In this document: positions 1 through 7,432 of the stretch, one piece after another
Position numbering within the stretch: the stretch's first letter is position 1
Layout: every line of letters begins with the position of its first letter
Assembly: GCF_002531825.1 (NCBI RefSeq)
Contig: NZ_NWSX01000051.1
Location: forward strand, 1-44,523
Source of the DNA: Rhizobium sp. J15
Lineage (GTDB): Bacteria; Pseudomonadota; Alphaproteobacteria; Rhizobiales; Rhizobiaceae
Length of the DNA: 44,523 nucleotides
Reading direction: 5' to 3'
The notes under the pieces: model-generated
What the model saw: only the letters and a program-made list of their open reading frames with translations
The model's database searches: none
Told to the model about the DNA's origin: nothing
Translations under genes and position numbers: made by a program

Positions 1-609
1 CGGTGATCGAGCGGCCGGTCAGCGCCTGGGTGATGAAGTTGGAGACGGCCCGGCCGTCATCCGGCCGCGTCCGCGGCCCGTAACAGTTGAACGGCCGCAC
101 GACCCGGACATCCAGCCCTTCGGTGCGCTGCAATTCGAACAGCAGCGATTCGGTGCAGCGCTTGCTTTCGTCATAGGAGGAGCGCGGCCCGGTGCAGTCG
201 ACCTGGCCCTTGTAGCTCTCCGGCTGCGGCGACACCAGCGGATCGCCATAGACCTCGGACGACGAGGTGAAGCAGAAGCGGCCTCCCTTCTTCAGGAGGT
301 CGAGCAGCCGGAAGGCGCCGAGCAGGTTGGCCGAGATCGTCCGCTTCGGTTCTTTCATGTACCACGGCGGTGAAGCCGGAGAAGCGAAATGGTATATCTC
401 GTCGAACTTGTCGGAGGTTTGAAGTGTTTCGACGTCGGACCGCACGAAATGCAGACGCGGATCCTTGATGTGGGCCAGATTCTCCGCCCGGCCGGTCCAG
501 AGATTGTCGACGACCACAAGCTTGCTGATATTGCTGCGCAGCAACAACTTGTCGCACATATGCGAACCAATGAACCCGGCTCCGCCTGCCACCAGAACTT
601 TCTTCATTA
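1..609 (-). CDS. NAD-dependent sugar-nucleotide epimerase/decarboxylase (5' part only)
   Basis: Extended short-chain dehydrogenase (SDR) fold. About 203 residues are visible before the gene leaves the window on the left. The N-terminus has the glycine-rich NAD motif GGAGFIG at about residues 8-14. The catalytic YxxxK appears as SYDESK, followed by the downstream motif RPFNCYGPRT. This combination is typical of UDP-glucuronate decarboxylase (UDP-xylose synthase) and dTDP-glucose dehydratase relatives, which make nucleotide sugars for surface polysaccharides in the cytoplasm. The ATG at 609 gives an N-terminus (MKKVLVAGGAGF) that starts exactly at the Rossmann beta-strand. I see: an SDR enzyme. 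Inferred: a UXS-like decarboxylase; a GDP- or UDP-sugar epimerase is the alternative because the C-terminal substrate domain is missing from the window. Confidence 0.85.
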
Positions 610-1148
610 CGCCAACTCCCACATAGCGGTTATGTCTTAATTAGCCTCTCGTGATATAACGAAGTCAATCTACCCTGCGTTATTGATATTATTAACATTA
701 ATGCGCGTGACAGCGCTGTGACGGCGGTCAATTGCAAGGAGGATGGAAGCCCTTCGTCGAGAAGCATCATGACAACGCAGCGGCAGACGTTTCTGAGGTC
801 GATGTTCAGGACGCCGTTCGCTCAGCGATCGGACGGTCCGATCGCTGAGATTGTATTGATTATTACTTTTCGGCAGTATTGAGACGCAGGCTTGCTGAAA
901 AGACCGGTCGCAGCTTCCTTCGTGTTTTCTGGCGATTGTCATCCAGTCGCTGCCTGGGAACGGTGTGGGCCGTCGCGCAATCTCTTAACGCGGCTCGGGC
1001 TGTTCACATCCGGCCAATTCGCGCAACCTTTAGCCGTAAACTTGCTGTGATTTGTCTAACCTTCCCTAACGGAAGCCTATATTAACAGATACCGAAATAT
1101 TGATATAAATAAACCAGAAGATGGTGAGTCGCCGGCTGGAGATTTTTC
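610..1148. other. Intergenic region with palindrome and a possible 37-codon ORF
   Basis: This is 539 bases without a clear gene, between the divergently transcribed epimerase and the small membrane protein. It is AT-rich at both ends (around 650-710 and 1060-1120), as promoters usually are. A perfect palindrome lies at 821-849. An open frame of 37 codons (769-882, plus) runs through the palindrome, with only a weak GAGAAG ribosome-binding site. No family is recognised for it. Confidence 0.6.
821..849. promoter_or_regulatory. Perfect inverted repeat, 14-bp arms, 1-nt centre
   Basis: CTCAGCGATCGGAC is followed by a single G and then its exact reverse complement. No T-run follows on the plus strand and no A-run precedes it, so it does not look like a rho-independent terminator. 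With a 1-nt centre it cannot form a normal hairpin loop without opening several pairs, which favours a double-stranded protein-binding site such as a dimeric repressor operator. The partner protein is unknown. Confidence 0.5.
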
Positions 1149-1382
1149 ATGAGCAAGGACAGCCATGCCGGGAAGGGGCATGGCTACACGGATGAGGTGC
1201 CGCGGGACGATTCCGGTGCGATGGAGGAAATCCTCAAGCCGGCCCGCCATGAAATTCGCCGGGGGGCTCGGAATGAGACTGAAGGCGAAGGCCGAAACTG
1301 GGCCATTCTGCTGACGTTGTTTTCGTTCCTGCTGGTGCAACTGGCCGGCATCGCCCTGATCATCTGGGCGATATTCTGGTAA
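1149..1382 (+). CDS. Small membrane protein of unknown function
   Basis: 77 residues. The first 50 are hydrophilic and charged, rich in Gly, Glu, Arg and His. The last 25 form one clear transmembrane helix (WAILLTLFSFLLVQLAGIAL and onward) ending in aromatic residues at the extreme C-terminus, so it is probably a tail-anchored or single-span inner-membrane protein with a cytoplasmic N-terminus. A GGAG lies 10 nt before the ATG. It sits 59 nt upstream of recJ in the same direction and could share its transcript. I do not recognise a family. The coding call rests on the sensible soluble-plus-helix layout and the ribosome-binding site. Confidence 0.65.
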   Translation: MSKDSHAGKGHGYTDEVPRDDSGAMEEILKPARHEIRRGARNETEGEGRNWAILLTLFSFLLVQLAGIALIIWAIFW

Positions 1383-1462
1383 AAACCCGTGTCTGCAAAC
1401 ATGTCGCTATGTTATCTCCGCTGCTCCTGTAGAAAGAGCAGATGAAGTCAGCGGAGTTTGGC

Positions 1463-3265
1463 ATGGCAGATCTCGTGGATCCGGTACAGCGCGCGTTTCT
1501 CGGCGTGGAGAAATCCGCGCTCGACAATCGCTGGGTCGCGCGTCTCGACCAGGCCGGGCAGAATCGTGCTTTGGCCATGTCGCAGATCCACGGGCTGCCG
1601 GATCTGATCGCCCGTGTGCTGGCCGGGCGCGGAGTGACGGTGGACGAGGCGATCGAATTCCTCGATCCGACCATCCGCAGCCTGATGCCCGATCCCCATA
1701 AGCTGACCGATTGCGAAAAGGCCGCGACCCGCCTCGTAAGCGCGATCGAGCGCGGCGAGAGCGTCGCGATCTTCGGTGATTATGACGTCGACGGTGCGGC
1801 TTCCTCGGCGCTGATGTTCCGTTTTCTCAGCCACTTCGGCGTCAAGGCCAATATCTATATTCCCGATCGCGTCTTCGAAGGTTACGGACCCAATCCGGCT
1901 GCGATCAATCAGCTGATCGATAACGGCGCCCGGCTGATCGTTACCGTCGATTGCGGCTCAACCAGCCACGAGGCGCTTGCCGCCGCTGCCGCGCGCAATA
2001 TCGATGTCGTCGTCATCGATCACCACCAGGTGACACATGAGCTGCCGCCCTGTCATGCGCTGGTCAATCCGAACCGCGAGGACGATCTGTCGGGGCAGGG
2101 GCATCTCTGCGCGGCCGGCGTGGTCTTCATGGTGCTAGTCGCCACGCTCAGGCTGCTGCGCGCTGCCGGCAACAAACGAATCCTGGCGATCGATCTGCTG
2201 CAATGGCTGGATATCGTGGCGCTGGCGACGGTCTGCGATGTCGTGCCGCTGAAGGGCCTCAACCGCGCTTATGTCGTGAAGGGGCTGGTCGCCGCCCGCC
2301 ACCAGAGCAATGCCGGCCTTGCCGCACTCTTCCGCAAGGCCGGGCTCGCCGGACCGGTCACACCCTATCATTTCGGCTTCCTGATCGGCCCGCGCATCAA
2401 TGCCGGCGGGCGGATCGGCGATGCCGCACTCGGAAGCCGCCTGTTGACGCTCGACGATGCCGGTGAGGCGGAGATGATCGCCCAACGTCTCGACGAACTC
2501 AATCGGGAGCGTCAAGCGATGGAAGCCATCATGCTGCAGGAGGCGGAAGCCGAGGCGCTGGCCGAATATGGCGACGGCGAGGGCGCCTCCGTCATCGTCA
2601 CGGCCCATGAGAAATGGCATCCCGGCATCGTCGGGCTGATTGCGGCGCGGCTCAAGGAAAAGTTCAAACGGCCGGCCTTCGCGATCGCTTTCGATCCTTC
2701 CGGCCGCGGCACCGGCTCCGGCCGCTCCATCAACGGCTTCGACATGGGCAGGATGGTGCGCGCGGCCGTCGAAGAAGGGATTCTGGTCAAGGGCGGCGGT
2801 CATGCCATGGCCGCGGGGCTCACGGTCGAACGTGCCGATCTCGGCAGGCTGAGAACCTTCTTCGCGGAGAAGGCGGCAAGGACGGTGGCGAGCCTCGTCG
2901 CCAACGAGACGCTGAAGATCGATGGCGCGATCGGCGCGAGCGGCGCCACATTGGAACTCATCGACCGCCTGGAGGCCGCCGGTCCCTATGGCTCCGGCCA
3001 TGCGCAACCGCTCTTTGCTGTGCCTGCCCATCGCGTGCGCGACGCGCGCCTGGTCGGCGAGAAACATGTGAAGGTGACGCTGGAGGCGATGGACGGATCG
3101 AGACTCGACGGCATCGCCTTCCGCGCCGCCGACACGGCGCTCGGCAGCCTGCTGCTTAACTCCCGCGGCGCCAGCCTGCACGTTGCAGGCTCGCTGGGCG
3201 CCGAGCATTATCAGGGCGCGCGCCGCATCCAGCTGCGCGTCTGCGACGCAGCGCCGGCGAAATAG
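1463..3265 (+). CDS. recJ: Single-stranded-DNA-specific exonuclease RecJ
   Basis: DHH-family 5'-to-3' single-strand exonuclease acting in recombination (RecF pathway), base-excision and mismatch repair. In the 600-residue product the metal-binding motif DYDVDGA is at about 106-112 and the signature DHH at 186-188 (VIDHHQ). The later DHHA1 motif reads GGGHAMAAG, and an OB-like C-terminal domain follows. Length is normal for alphaproteobacterial RecJ. The ATG at 1463 is preferred because GGAG lies 6 nt upstream. An in-frame ATG at 1442 would add 7 residues and lacks as good a site. The gene is followed by convergent tRNA-Glu genes, with no obvious terminator between. Confidence 0.95.
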   Translation: MADLVDPVQRAFLGVEKSALDNRWVARLDQAGQNRALAMSQIHGLPDLIARVLAGRGVTVDEAIEFLDPTIRSLMPDPHKLTDCEKAATRLVSAIERGESVAIFGDYDVDGAASSALMFRFLSHFGVKANIYIPDRVFEGYGPNPAAINQLIDNGARLIVTVDCGSTSHEALAAAAARNIDVVVIDHHQVTHELPPCHALVNPNREDDLSGQGHLCAAGVVFMVLVATLRLLRAAGNKRILAIDLLQWLDIVALATVCDVVPLKGLNRAYVVKGLVAARHQSNAGLAALFRKAGLAGPVTPYHFGFLIGPRINAGGRIGDAALGSRLLTLDDAGEAEMIAQRLDELNRERQAMEAIMLQEAEAEALAEYGDGEGASVIVTAHEKWHPGIVGLIAARLKEKFKRPAFAIAFDPSGRGTGSGRSINGFDMGRMVRAAVEEGILVKGGGHAMAAGLTVERADLGRLRTFFAEKAARTVASLVANETLKIDGAIGASGATLELIDRLEAAGPYGSGHAQPLFAVPAHRVRDARLVGEKHVKVTLEAMDGSRLDGIAFRAADTALGSLLLNSRGASLHVAGSLGAEHYQGARRIQLRVCDAAPAK

Positions 3266-3308
3266 ATCGCCGCGCAAAGCTCTGAACGACATGAAATTTG
3301 GAGAGAGA

Positions 3309-3414
3309 AGTGGCACGCCCTAGGGGAGTCGAACCCCTCTTCCCAGAATGAAAATCTGGTGTCCTAACCGATAGACGAAGGGCGCTTCCTTCGTGGTGGC
3401 GCCCTTATAGTCAG
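3309..3414. repeat. Direct repeat A carrying tRNA-Glu(TTC), copy 1
   Basis: 106 bases identical to 4692-4797. The repeat covers the whole tRNA gene plus 29 bases of its 5' flank, including the promoter -10 box. Beyond the right edge the two copies remain recognisably similar but diverged for about 25 bases, including the shared CGCAAGCG word. That suggests an older duplication kept identical in its core by gene conversion. Confidence 0.85.
3311..3385 (-). tRNA. tRNA-Glu (anticodon TTC), copy 1
   Basis: 75 nt with a full cloverleaf. The acceptor GCGCCCT pairs with AGGGCGT through one G-U pair. The anticodon stem is CCAGA/TCTGG with loop TTTTCAT, giving anticodon TTC. The T-arm is GGGG-TTCGACT-CCCC, and CCA is encoded. 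The sequence is identical to the copy at 4694-4768. It converges on recJ. Confidence 0.97.
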
Positions 3415-3432
3415 CACCTTCGAAAGCCGCAA
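3404..3432 (-). promoter_or_regulatory. Promoter of tRNA-Glu copy 1
   Basis: Read on the minus strand: -35 TTGCGG (3427-3432), 17-nt spacer, -10 TATAAG (3404-3409). A GC-rich discriminator (GGGCGCC) follows, a layout typical of stable-RNA promoters under growth-rate or stringent control. The same boxes with the same spacing recur at 4787-4815. Confidence 0.7.
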
Positions 3433-3557
3433 GCGCCAAGACGCGAAAAAATCATCGTTTTCGCCGATTTTTTTCCGCTGTGGAAAACCGCATTTACAAT
3501 CTCGGTCAAGTCATGCTTAGCCCACAGTCTGGCAAATCGTAGGCCGACTTGATTTTC

Positions 3558-4388
3558 TCACTTTGCAGAGCGGGCCGTTGGGCTGATTGGAAAGGTGTAG
3601 CGAAAGGGGCCTTCACCAATATAGCCGGAGGGAGGCTTTTCGAACTTCATCTCGATAATCTCGTCGAACATGATGAGCGGGTCGAGTTCCACCGCGATTT
3701 CAGCCAACTTTCTTTTGAACGGCGATATCTCGTGACCCGAGGAGAGCAGAAATCTGGCATCCAGCATATAGGAAATACAATCAGCGACTGATCCATAGGA
3801 GGATCGTTTGGTGGTGTAGTGAAGCTCCCCGAGGTTGCAATTATCAATAGACATACATTCTCTGCCAATGAGAGATGATAGATAATCGATTTGCTGAACT
3901 TGACCTGCGAAGTGACGATCTTGATCTTTCGTGTTATCTGTTTCCATTACTGGCCATATCTCATTTTGTATCAGTTGATCTTTTAGACATGAAAGCAGAC
4001 CTAAAAAGCAAAGACCTAAGATACTCTTTGGATCCTTAAAGGACTCATCCATCCGCAGAGTTCGATAATATCCGACACGGTAGATAAGAAAATTCAAGTC
4101 AAGACAAATTGAGACGATTCCTTTGAGGAAGTGATATTTTACCGCGTCGGGTTGTTCCCGGAATAGATTGGACGCGTGTATTTCTGGAATTTCAGGAATA
4201 TTGTTGCCGTCTATATTGAGCGCTGTTGCTATCTCTTGATAGAATCGTTGTCTGAACGTGCTATGCACATTAGTGGGAATCAATACGCCAGTCAGTGATA
4301 GGCAACGTTTACGCTGCTTTGTCCCTTTGCTGCGATCGGTTTGGGGTTCGACGTATTGTTCGTCCATGAAAAAGAACTTTGTCACCAT
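3558..4388 (-). CDS. DUF3800 family protein, likely horizontally acquired
   Basis: 276 residues. The N-terminus FFFMDEQ resembles the start of DUF3800 proteins, where an acidic residue follows a hydrophobic strand (F-x-D-E/D). The later segment around SSYGSVADCISYMLDARF resembles the conserved 'Q-x-A-D-x-I/L-x-Y' helix of that family. DUF3800 has no settled function; members are often seen near mobile elements, and an RNase H-like nuclease fold has been suggested. No signal peptide or membrane span is visible. The gene is strikingly AT-richer than its neighbours, with rare codons (AGA, ATA, TTA, CTA), and lies alone between tRNA-Glu genes. Start: ATG at 4388, with GAGG touching it. Coding is near certain; the family call is moderate. 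Confidence 0.7.
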   Translation of the reverse strand: MVTKFFFMDEQYVEPQTDRSKGTKQRKRCLSLTGVLIPTNVHSTFRQRFYQEIATALNIDGNNIPEIPEIHASNLFREQPDAVKYHFLKGIVSICLDLNFLIYRVGYYRTLRMDESFKDPKSILGLCFLGLLSCLKDQLIQNEIWPVMETDNTKDQDRHFAGQVQQIDYLSSLIGRECMSIDNCNLGELHYTTKRSSYGSVADCISYMLDARFLLSSGHEISPFKRKLAEIAVELDPLIMFDEIIEMKFEKPPSGYIGEGPFRYTFPISPTARSAK

Positions 4389-4543
4389 CCTCGTATGTTA
4401 GAGAGGACTCTCCTATTAGGGAAGGCATCCCGTATGCAGGGGAGCGTTCATAAGAAATATGATTTGATTTTAGTTCGCATAGCCGCCGTTTTTTGGGGCT
4501 TGTAGTTTGATTAAATACTAAAATTCAACCAATTCGAAGAAAC

Positions 4544-4618
4544 TGGTACGCCCTAGGGGAATCGAACCCCTCTTTACAGAATGAGAATCTGTCGTCCTAA
4601 CCGATAGACGAAGGGCGC
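4544..4618 (-). tRNA. tRNA-Glu (anticodon CTC)
   Basis: 75 nt. The anticodon stem ACAGA/TCTGT encloses TTCTCAT, so the anticodon is CTC, reading GAG. Acceptor, D- and T-arms are nearly identical to the two TTC genes, and CCA is encoded. It lies 75 nt downstream of the 4694-4768 gene on the same strand and is probably co-transcribed from that promoter. No separate promoter is obvious. Confidence 0.96.
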
Positions 4619-4691
4619 GTGCCGATTTCGTTAAAATAGGAAAGGGAAGCGATATCTGCAAGCAGATCACGATGCTTCGACAATTGAGAGG

Positions 4692-4797
4692 AGTGGCACG
4701 CCCTAGGGGAGTCGAACCCCTCTTCCCAGAATGAAAATCTGGTGTCCTAACCGATAGACGAAGGGCGCTTCCTTCGTGGTGGCGCCCTTATAGTCAG
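4692..4797. repeat. Direct repeat A carrying tRNA-Glu(TTC), copy 2
   Basis: Identical over 106 bases to 3309-3414, offset 1383 bp, same orientation. Recombination between the copies would delete the DUF3800 gene and tRNA-Glu(CTC) while leaving one intact tRNA-Glu(TTC). Confidence 0.85.
4694..4768 (-). tRNA. tRNA-Glu (anticodon TTC), copy 2
   Basis: Same 75-nt sequence as 3311-3385: anticodon TTC, encoded CCA, complete cloverleaf. It is probably the first gene of a two-tRNA transcript continuing into tRNA-Glu(CTC). Confidence 0.97.
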
Positions 4798-4815
4798 GCA
4801 CTTACGATCCCGCAA
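4787..4815 (-). promoter_or_regulatory. Promoter of tRNA-Glu copy 2 (and tRNA-Glu CTC)
   Basis: Minus strand: -35 TTGCGG (4810-4815), 17-nt spacer, -10 TATAAG (4787-4792), then a GC-rich discriminator. The spacer sequence has diverged from that of the first copy while both boxes are unchanged, which supports function. Confidence 0.7.
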
Positions 4816-4966
4816 GCGGCAAATTCGATTTTTTTCAAAAAAATGACAGTTATTCCGGCTGGTATAAAGCGGAGGATTAGGGCAGCCGAATCAACAGCTT
4901 GTGCGCGTTGCCGTGAGAATCTGGGATAGAGCTGACGTTGCGTTATGCCCTGTCGCCTTGGGGTGA

Positions 4967-6037
4967 TCAGATCGCTCTTGCGGTCGCTATCGGCGCGCGT
5001 TTACCGCCGCAGCCCCAGTTCCAGTCACGGGTTTTGCCGGTATCGACGTGGATGGAATCCGTGTGGCAATAGGTGCCGACGCCGCCGCGGTTCGGCAGCG
5101 AGCGGATATAGGCGGCAATATCCCATTTCGAGACGCCCTCGATCTGGATGTCGGCGGCTTCGCAGCTTTTGTGCATCGATTCGTCGGCGCCGCCGACCAG
5201 GCGGTTATGTTCTTCGTCGCGATGGCCGGATGTGACGACGACAGGCCGGCCGAAATGGGTTTCGGCCGCCTTGATGATATTGAGCAGATCGGGTTTGAAG
5301 CAGCCGACCTCGACCTTGTCATTCTGAAGATGCAGCCCGTTCGGCGCGATGCGCGTCATGCCGGGCAGGGCCGCCTTGTGCAGGAGGCCGGAGAGGCTGC
5401 CGAGCAGGTTCTGCTTCGGGGCGCTGTAGAGCGCGTTCATCGTCGAGGATTGAATGCTGCCGGTTGCCAGCGAGGCGGTTTGAACGGGCGCAAGCTGCGT
5501 GCTGGTATTCTGCGAGGACTGCTGCGGCAGCACCGGCTCCGCCGGCTGCCCCTGTGCGGGCGGCTGGCTATAGACGCTGCTTCGCGCGGGCGAAACACCG
5601 TCCACCGGCGCATAGGCGTTTGCGCCCTGCGGCTGAATGATGGTGGAGGTGCTGTTGTTCTGCGGCGCCGGTTGACGGTCGGAGAAGATGCTCATCGCCT
5701 GCGCATTGATCCGGGTCGACTGCAGGACGAGGCCGCCGATATTGGCCGGCGCCGCCGCGGCGGGATCTGCGGGTGGCACGGCGGCATTCGGATCCTGCGC
5801 TGCGACCTGGGGCGCGGGCTGGGCGCCGGAAACATTCACGAGTTGGGGATCGGTGTAGATTGAGCGTTTGGCGGTCGTTGCAGGCGCTGCGGTGGCAGGC
5901 TGAGGTGCTGCCGCCTGCGCTGCCGGCGCCGCTGGAATGGCTGCGGCGGAATCGAGCGCCTTCTTGTTCGACACGCAACCCGCCAGCGCCAGCACCGAGG
6001 TGGCGATCAGCAAAGCGCCCGCCAGGGGCATCCGCAT
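4967..6037 (-). CDS. Lipoprotein with C-terminal M15-type peptidoglycan peptidase domain
   Basis: 356 residues. A lipoprotein signal with lipobox LALAGC (lipidated Cys21) is followed by about 200 residues rich in Ala, Pro and Gln, probably a disordered envelope-spanning linker. The last ~110 residues form the peptidase M15A/DUF882-like domain, with likely zinc ligands in SGHRDEEHN, SMHKSCEAAD and HTDSIHVD. M15 enzymes cleave D-Ala-containing peptide bonds in peptidoglycan; related DUF882 (YcbK) proteins share the fold. The ATG at 6037 places the lipobox correctly; the open frame continues further upstream but would add a long untypical leader. It is transcribed alone, toward the tRNA-Glu cluster. 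Confidence 0.85.
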   Translation of the reverse strand: MRMPLAGALLIATSVLALAGCVSNKKALDSAAAIPAAPAAQAAAPQPATAAPATTAKRSIYTDPQLVNVSGAQPAPQVAAQDPNAAVPPADPAAAAPANIGGLVLQSTRINAQAMSIFSDRQPAPQNNSTSTIIQPQGANAYAPVDGVSPARSSVYSQPPAQGQPAEPVLPQQSSQNTSTQLAPVQTASLATGSIQSSTMNALYSAPKQNLLGSLSGLLHKAALPGMTRIAPNGLHLQNDKVEVGCFKPDLLNIIKAAETHFGRPVVVTSGHRDEEHNRLVGGADESMHKSCEAADIQIEGVSKWDIAAYIRSLPNRGGVGTYCHTDSIHVDTGKTRDWNWGCGGKRAPIATARAI

Positions 6038-6216
6038 CTCAGTATTACGCAAGCGACCGGTCTCCAGTTGATGCGAAAAAGGGCCAAAACGCCCTTCACC
6101 GCTTCGAGTCGGTCGGAGATTGCCTGTGGGGCCGGATCGCGGCAAGCGCCAAGGCGCCGGCCGGACCCGAAATCGCAAAAGCCGCAAGCTTCGCAAAAGC
6201 CTTGCGGCAAAAAACC

Positions 6217-6657
6217 TTACCAGGCGCCGGTATTGCCCATCGAAGTCCAGGGTTCGGCGGCCGGAAGAGGGCTGCCCTTCTGCAGGATTTCGATTGAAAT
6301 GCCGTCCGGCGAGCGTACGAAAGCCATGTTCCCGTCGCGCGGCGGCCGGTTGATGGTGATGCCGTTGTCCATCAGCTTCTGGCAGGTTGCATAGATATCG
6401 TCGACTTCATAGGCGAGGTGGCCGAAATTGCGTCCTCCGCTATAATCCTCCGTATCCCAGTTGTAGGTCAGCTCGAGGCAGGGGGCCTTTTCGCTGCGCG
6501 CACGGTCGACATCGTCGCGGGCGGCCAGGAAAACCAGGGTGTAGCGGCCCTTCTCGTTTTCGTGGCGGCGAATCTCTTCCAGGCCGAACAGGGTGGTATA
6601 AAAGGCGAGTGAGGCGTCCAGATCTTTGACGCGAACCATAGTATGAAGATAACGCAT
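6217..6657 (-). CDS. gloA: Lactoylglutathione lyase (glyoxalase I)
   Basis: 146 residues. Converts the hemithioacetal of methylglyoxal and glutathione to S-lactoylglutathione in the cytoplasm. It is one vicinal-oxygen-chelate domain with two beta-alpha-beta-beta-beta units. The four metal ligands are visible in order: His5 (LHTMVRV), Glu62 (LELTYNW), His80 (FGHLAYEV) and Glu123 (SIEIL), matching the spacing of the nickel-type bacterial enzyme. The ATG at 6657 has an AGGAGT site upstream. It is divergent from the cold-shock gene. Confidence 0.94.
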   Translation of the reverse strand: MRYLHTMVRVKDLDASLAFYTTLFGLEEIRRHENEKGRYTLVFLAARDDVDRARSEKAPCLELTYNWDTEDYSGGRNFGHLAYEVDDIYATCQKLMDNGITINRPPRDGNMAFVRSPDGISIEILQKGSPLPAAEPWTSMGNTGAW

Positions 6658-6780
6658 TCTATTTACTCCTTTATTGGGGCTAGCCCTTTTCGGCCAGCCG
6701 TGGTCAGCTTCGGGCAAGACATCATCATAAAATGTGCACCTGGGAATAACCGAAAACTAGGACTTGCGCTTATCCGTTAC

Positions 6781-6796
6781 CAAGATGTTAATCTTG
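6781..6796. promoter_or_regulatory. Short hairpin in the cold-shock gene leader
   Basis: CAAGAT-GTTA-ATCTTG lies about 57 nt before the start of the cold-shock gene. An overlapping alternative pairing, CTTG-ATTT-CAAG (6793-6804), shares half of it. Two mutually exclusive small helices in a cold-shock leader could respond to temperature; this is inference from the sequence only. Confidence 0.35.
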
Positions 6797-6852
6797 ATTT
6801 CAAGAATCAGTTAACCGTAACAGTGTGACGCGTATTCGAGGGGCTGGCGACA

Positions 6853-7431
6853 ATGGCTGACAGGATTTCACCGAACCAATACTCCGATCTCGACGAGCTA
6901 TCGGGCGAGGCGGTCGATCTTGTTGAAATCACCGGGGTCGTCAAGTGGTTCGACGTCGCCAAGGGTTTCGGCTTCATCGTACCCGATAACGGCATGCAGG
7001 ACGTTCTCCTGCACGTGACCTGCCTTCGCCGCGACGGTTACCAGACGATCCTCGAGGGAACGCGCATCGTCGCTCTTGTCCAGCGCCGCGAGCGCGGCTA
7101 CCAGGCTTTCAAGATCCTCTCGATGGATCAGTCGACGGCGGTTCATCCCTCGCAGCTGCCGCCGGTGCGCACACATGTGCAGGTCACCGCGACGAGCGGG
7201 CTTGAACGCGCGCTCGTCAAATGGTTCAACCGCACCAAGGGCTTCGGATTCCTGACGCGCGGCGAGGGCACGGAAGACATTTTCGTGCACATGGAGACGC
7301 TCCGCCGCTTCGGCCTGACGGAACTGCGCCCCGGCCAGGTCGTCCTCGTCCGCTTCGGCGACGGCGAAAAGGGCTTGATGGCTGCGGAAATCCATCCCGA
7401 CGTTCCGAGCCCGGCAAGCCGGTCGCACTGA
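6853..7431 (+). CDS. Cold-shock protein with two cold-shock domains
   Basis: 192 residues. Two OB-fold cold-shock domains bind single-stranded RNA or DNA. Domain 1 is at about 27-92, with RNP1-like KGFGFI at 37-42 and RNP2-like VLLHV at 51-55. Domain 2 is at about 118-183, with KGFGFL at 129-134 and IFVHM at 143-147. The linker is about 25 residues. Double-domain CspA-like proteins of this size are common in Rhizobiales and serve in RNA chaperoning or stress response. A GAGGGG lies 11 nt before the ATG. A terminator-like hairpin sits only 35 nt after the stop, inside the next gene. Confidence 0.93.
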   Translation: MADRISPNQYSDLDELSGEAVDLVEITGVVKWFDVAKGFGFIVPDNGMQDVLLHVTCLRRDGYQTILEGTRIVALVQRRERGYQAFKILSMDQSTAVHPSQLPPVRTHVQVTATSGLERALVKWFNRTKGFGFLTRGEGTEDIFVHMETLRRFGLTELRPGQVVLVRFGDGEKGLMAAEIHPDVPSPASRSH

Positions 7432-7432
7432 C

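Noticed and set aside
2135..3316. A 393-codon open frame antisense to recJ
   Set aside because: Shadow of recJ; it would also overlap the tRNA-Glu region and has no family features.
3443..3464. GCGAAAA/TTTTCGC hairpin followed by a T-run upstream of tRNA-Glu copy 1
   Set aside because: The stem is mostly A-T with a 9-nt loop and no plus-strand transcript needs it; too weak to call a terminator.
3309..4797. Repeated tRNA segments as a possible CRISPR array
   Set aside because: Only two identical copies 1383 bp apart, each a full tRNA-Glu gene; no spacers and no cas genes.
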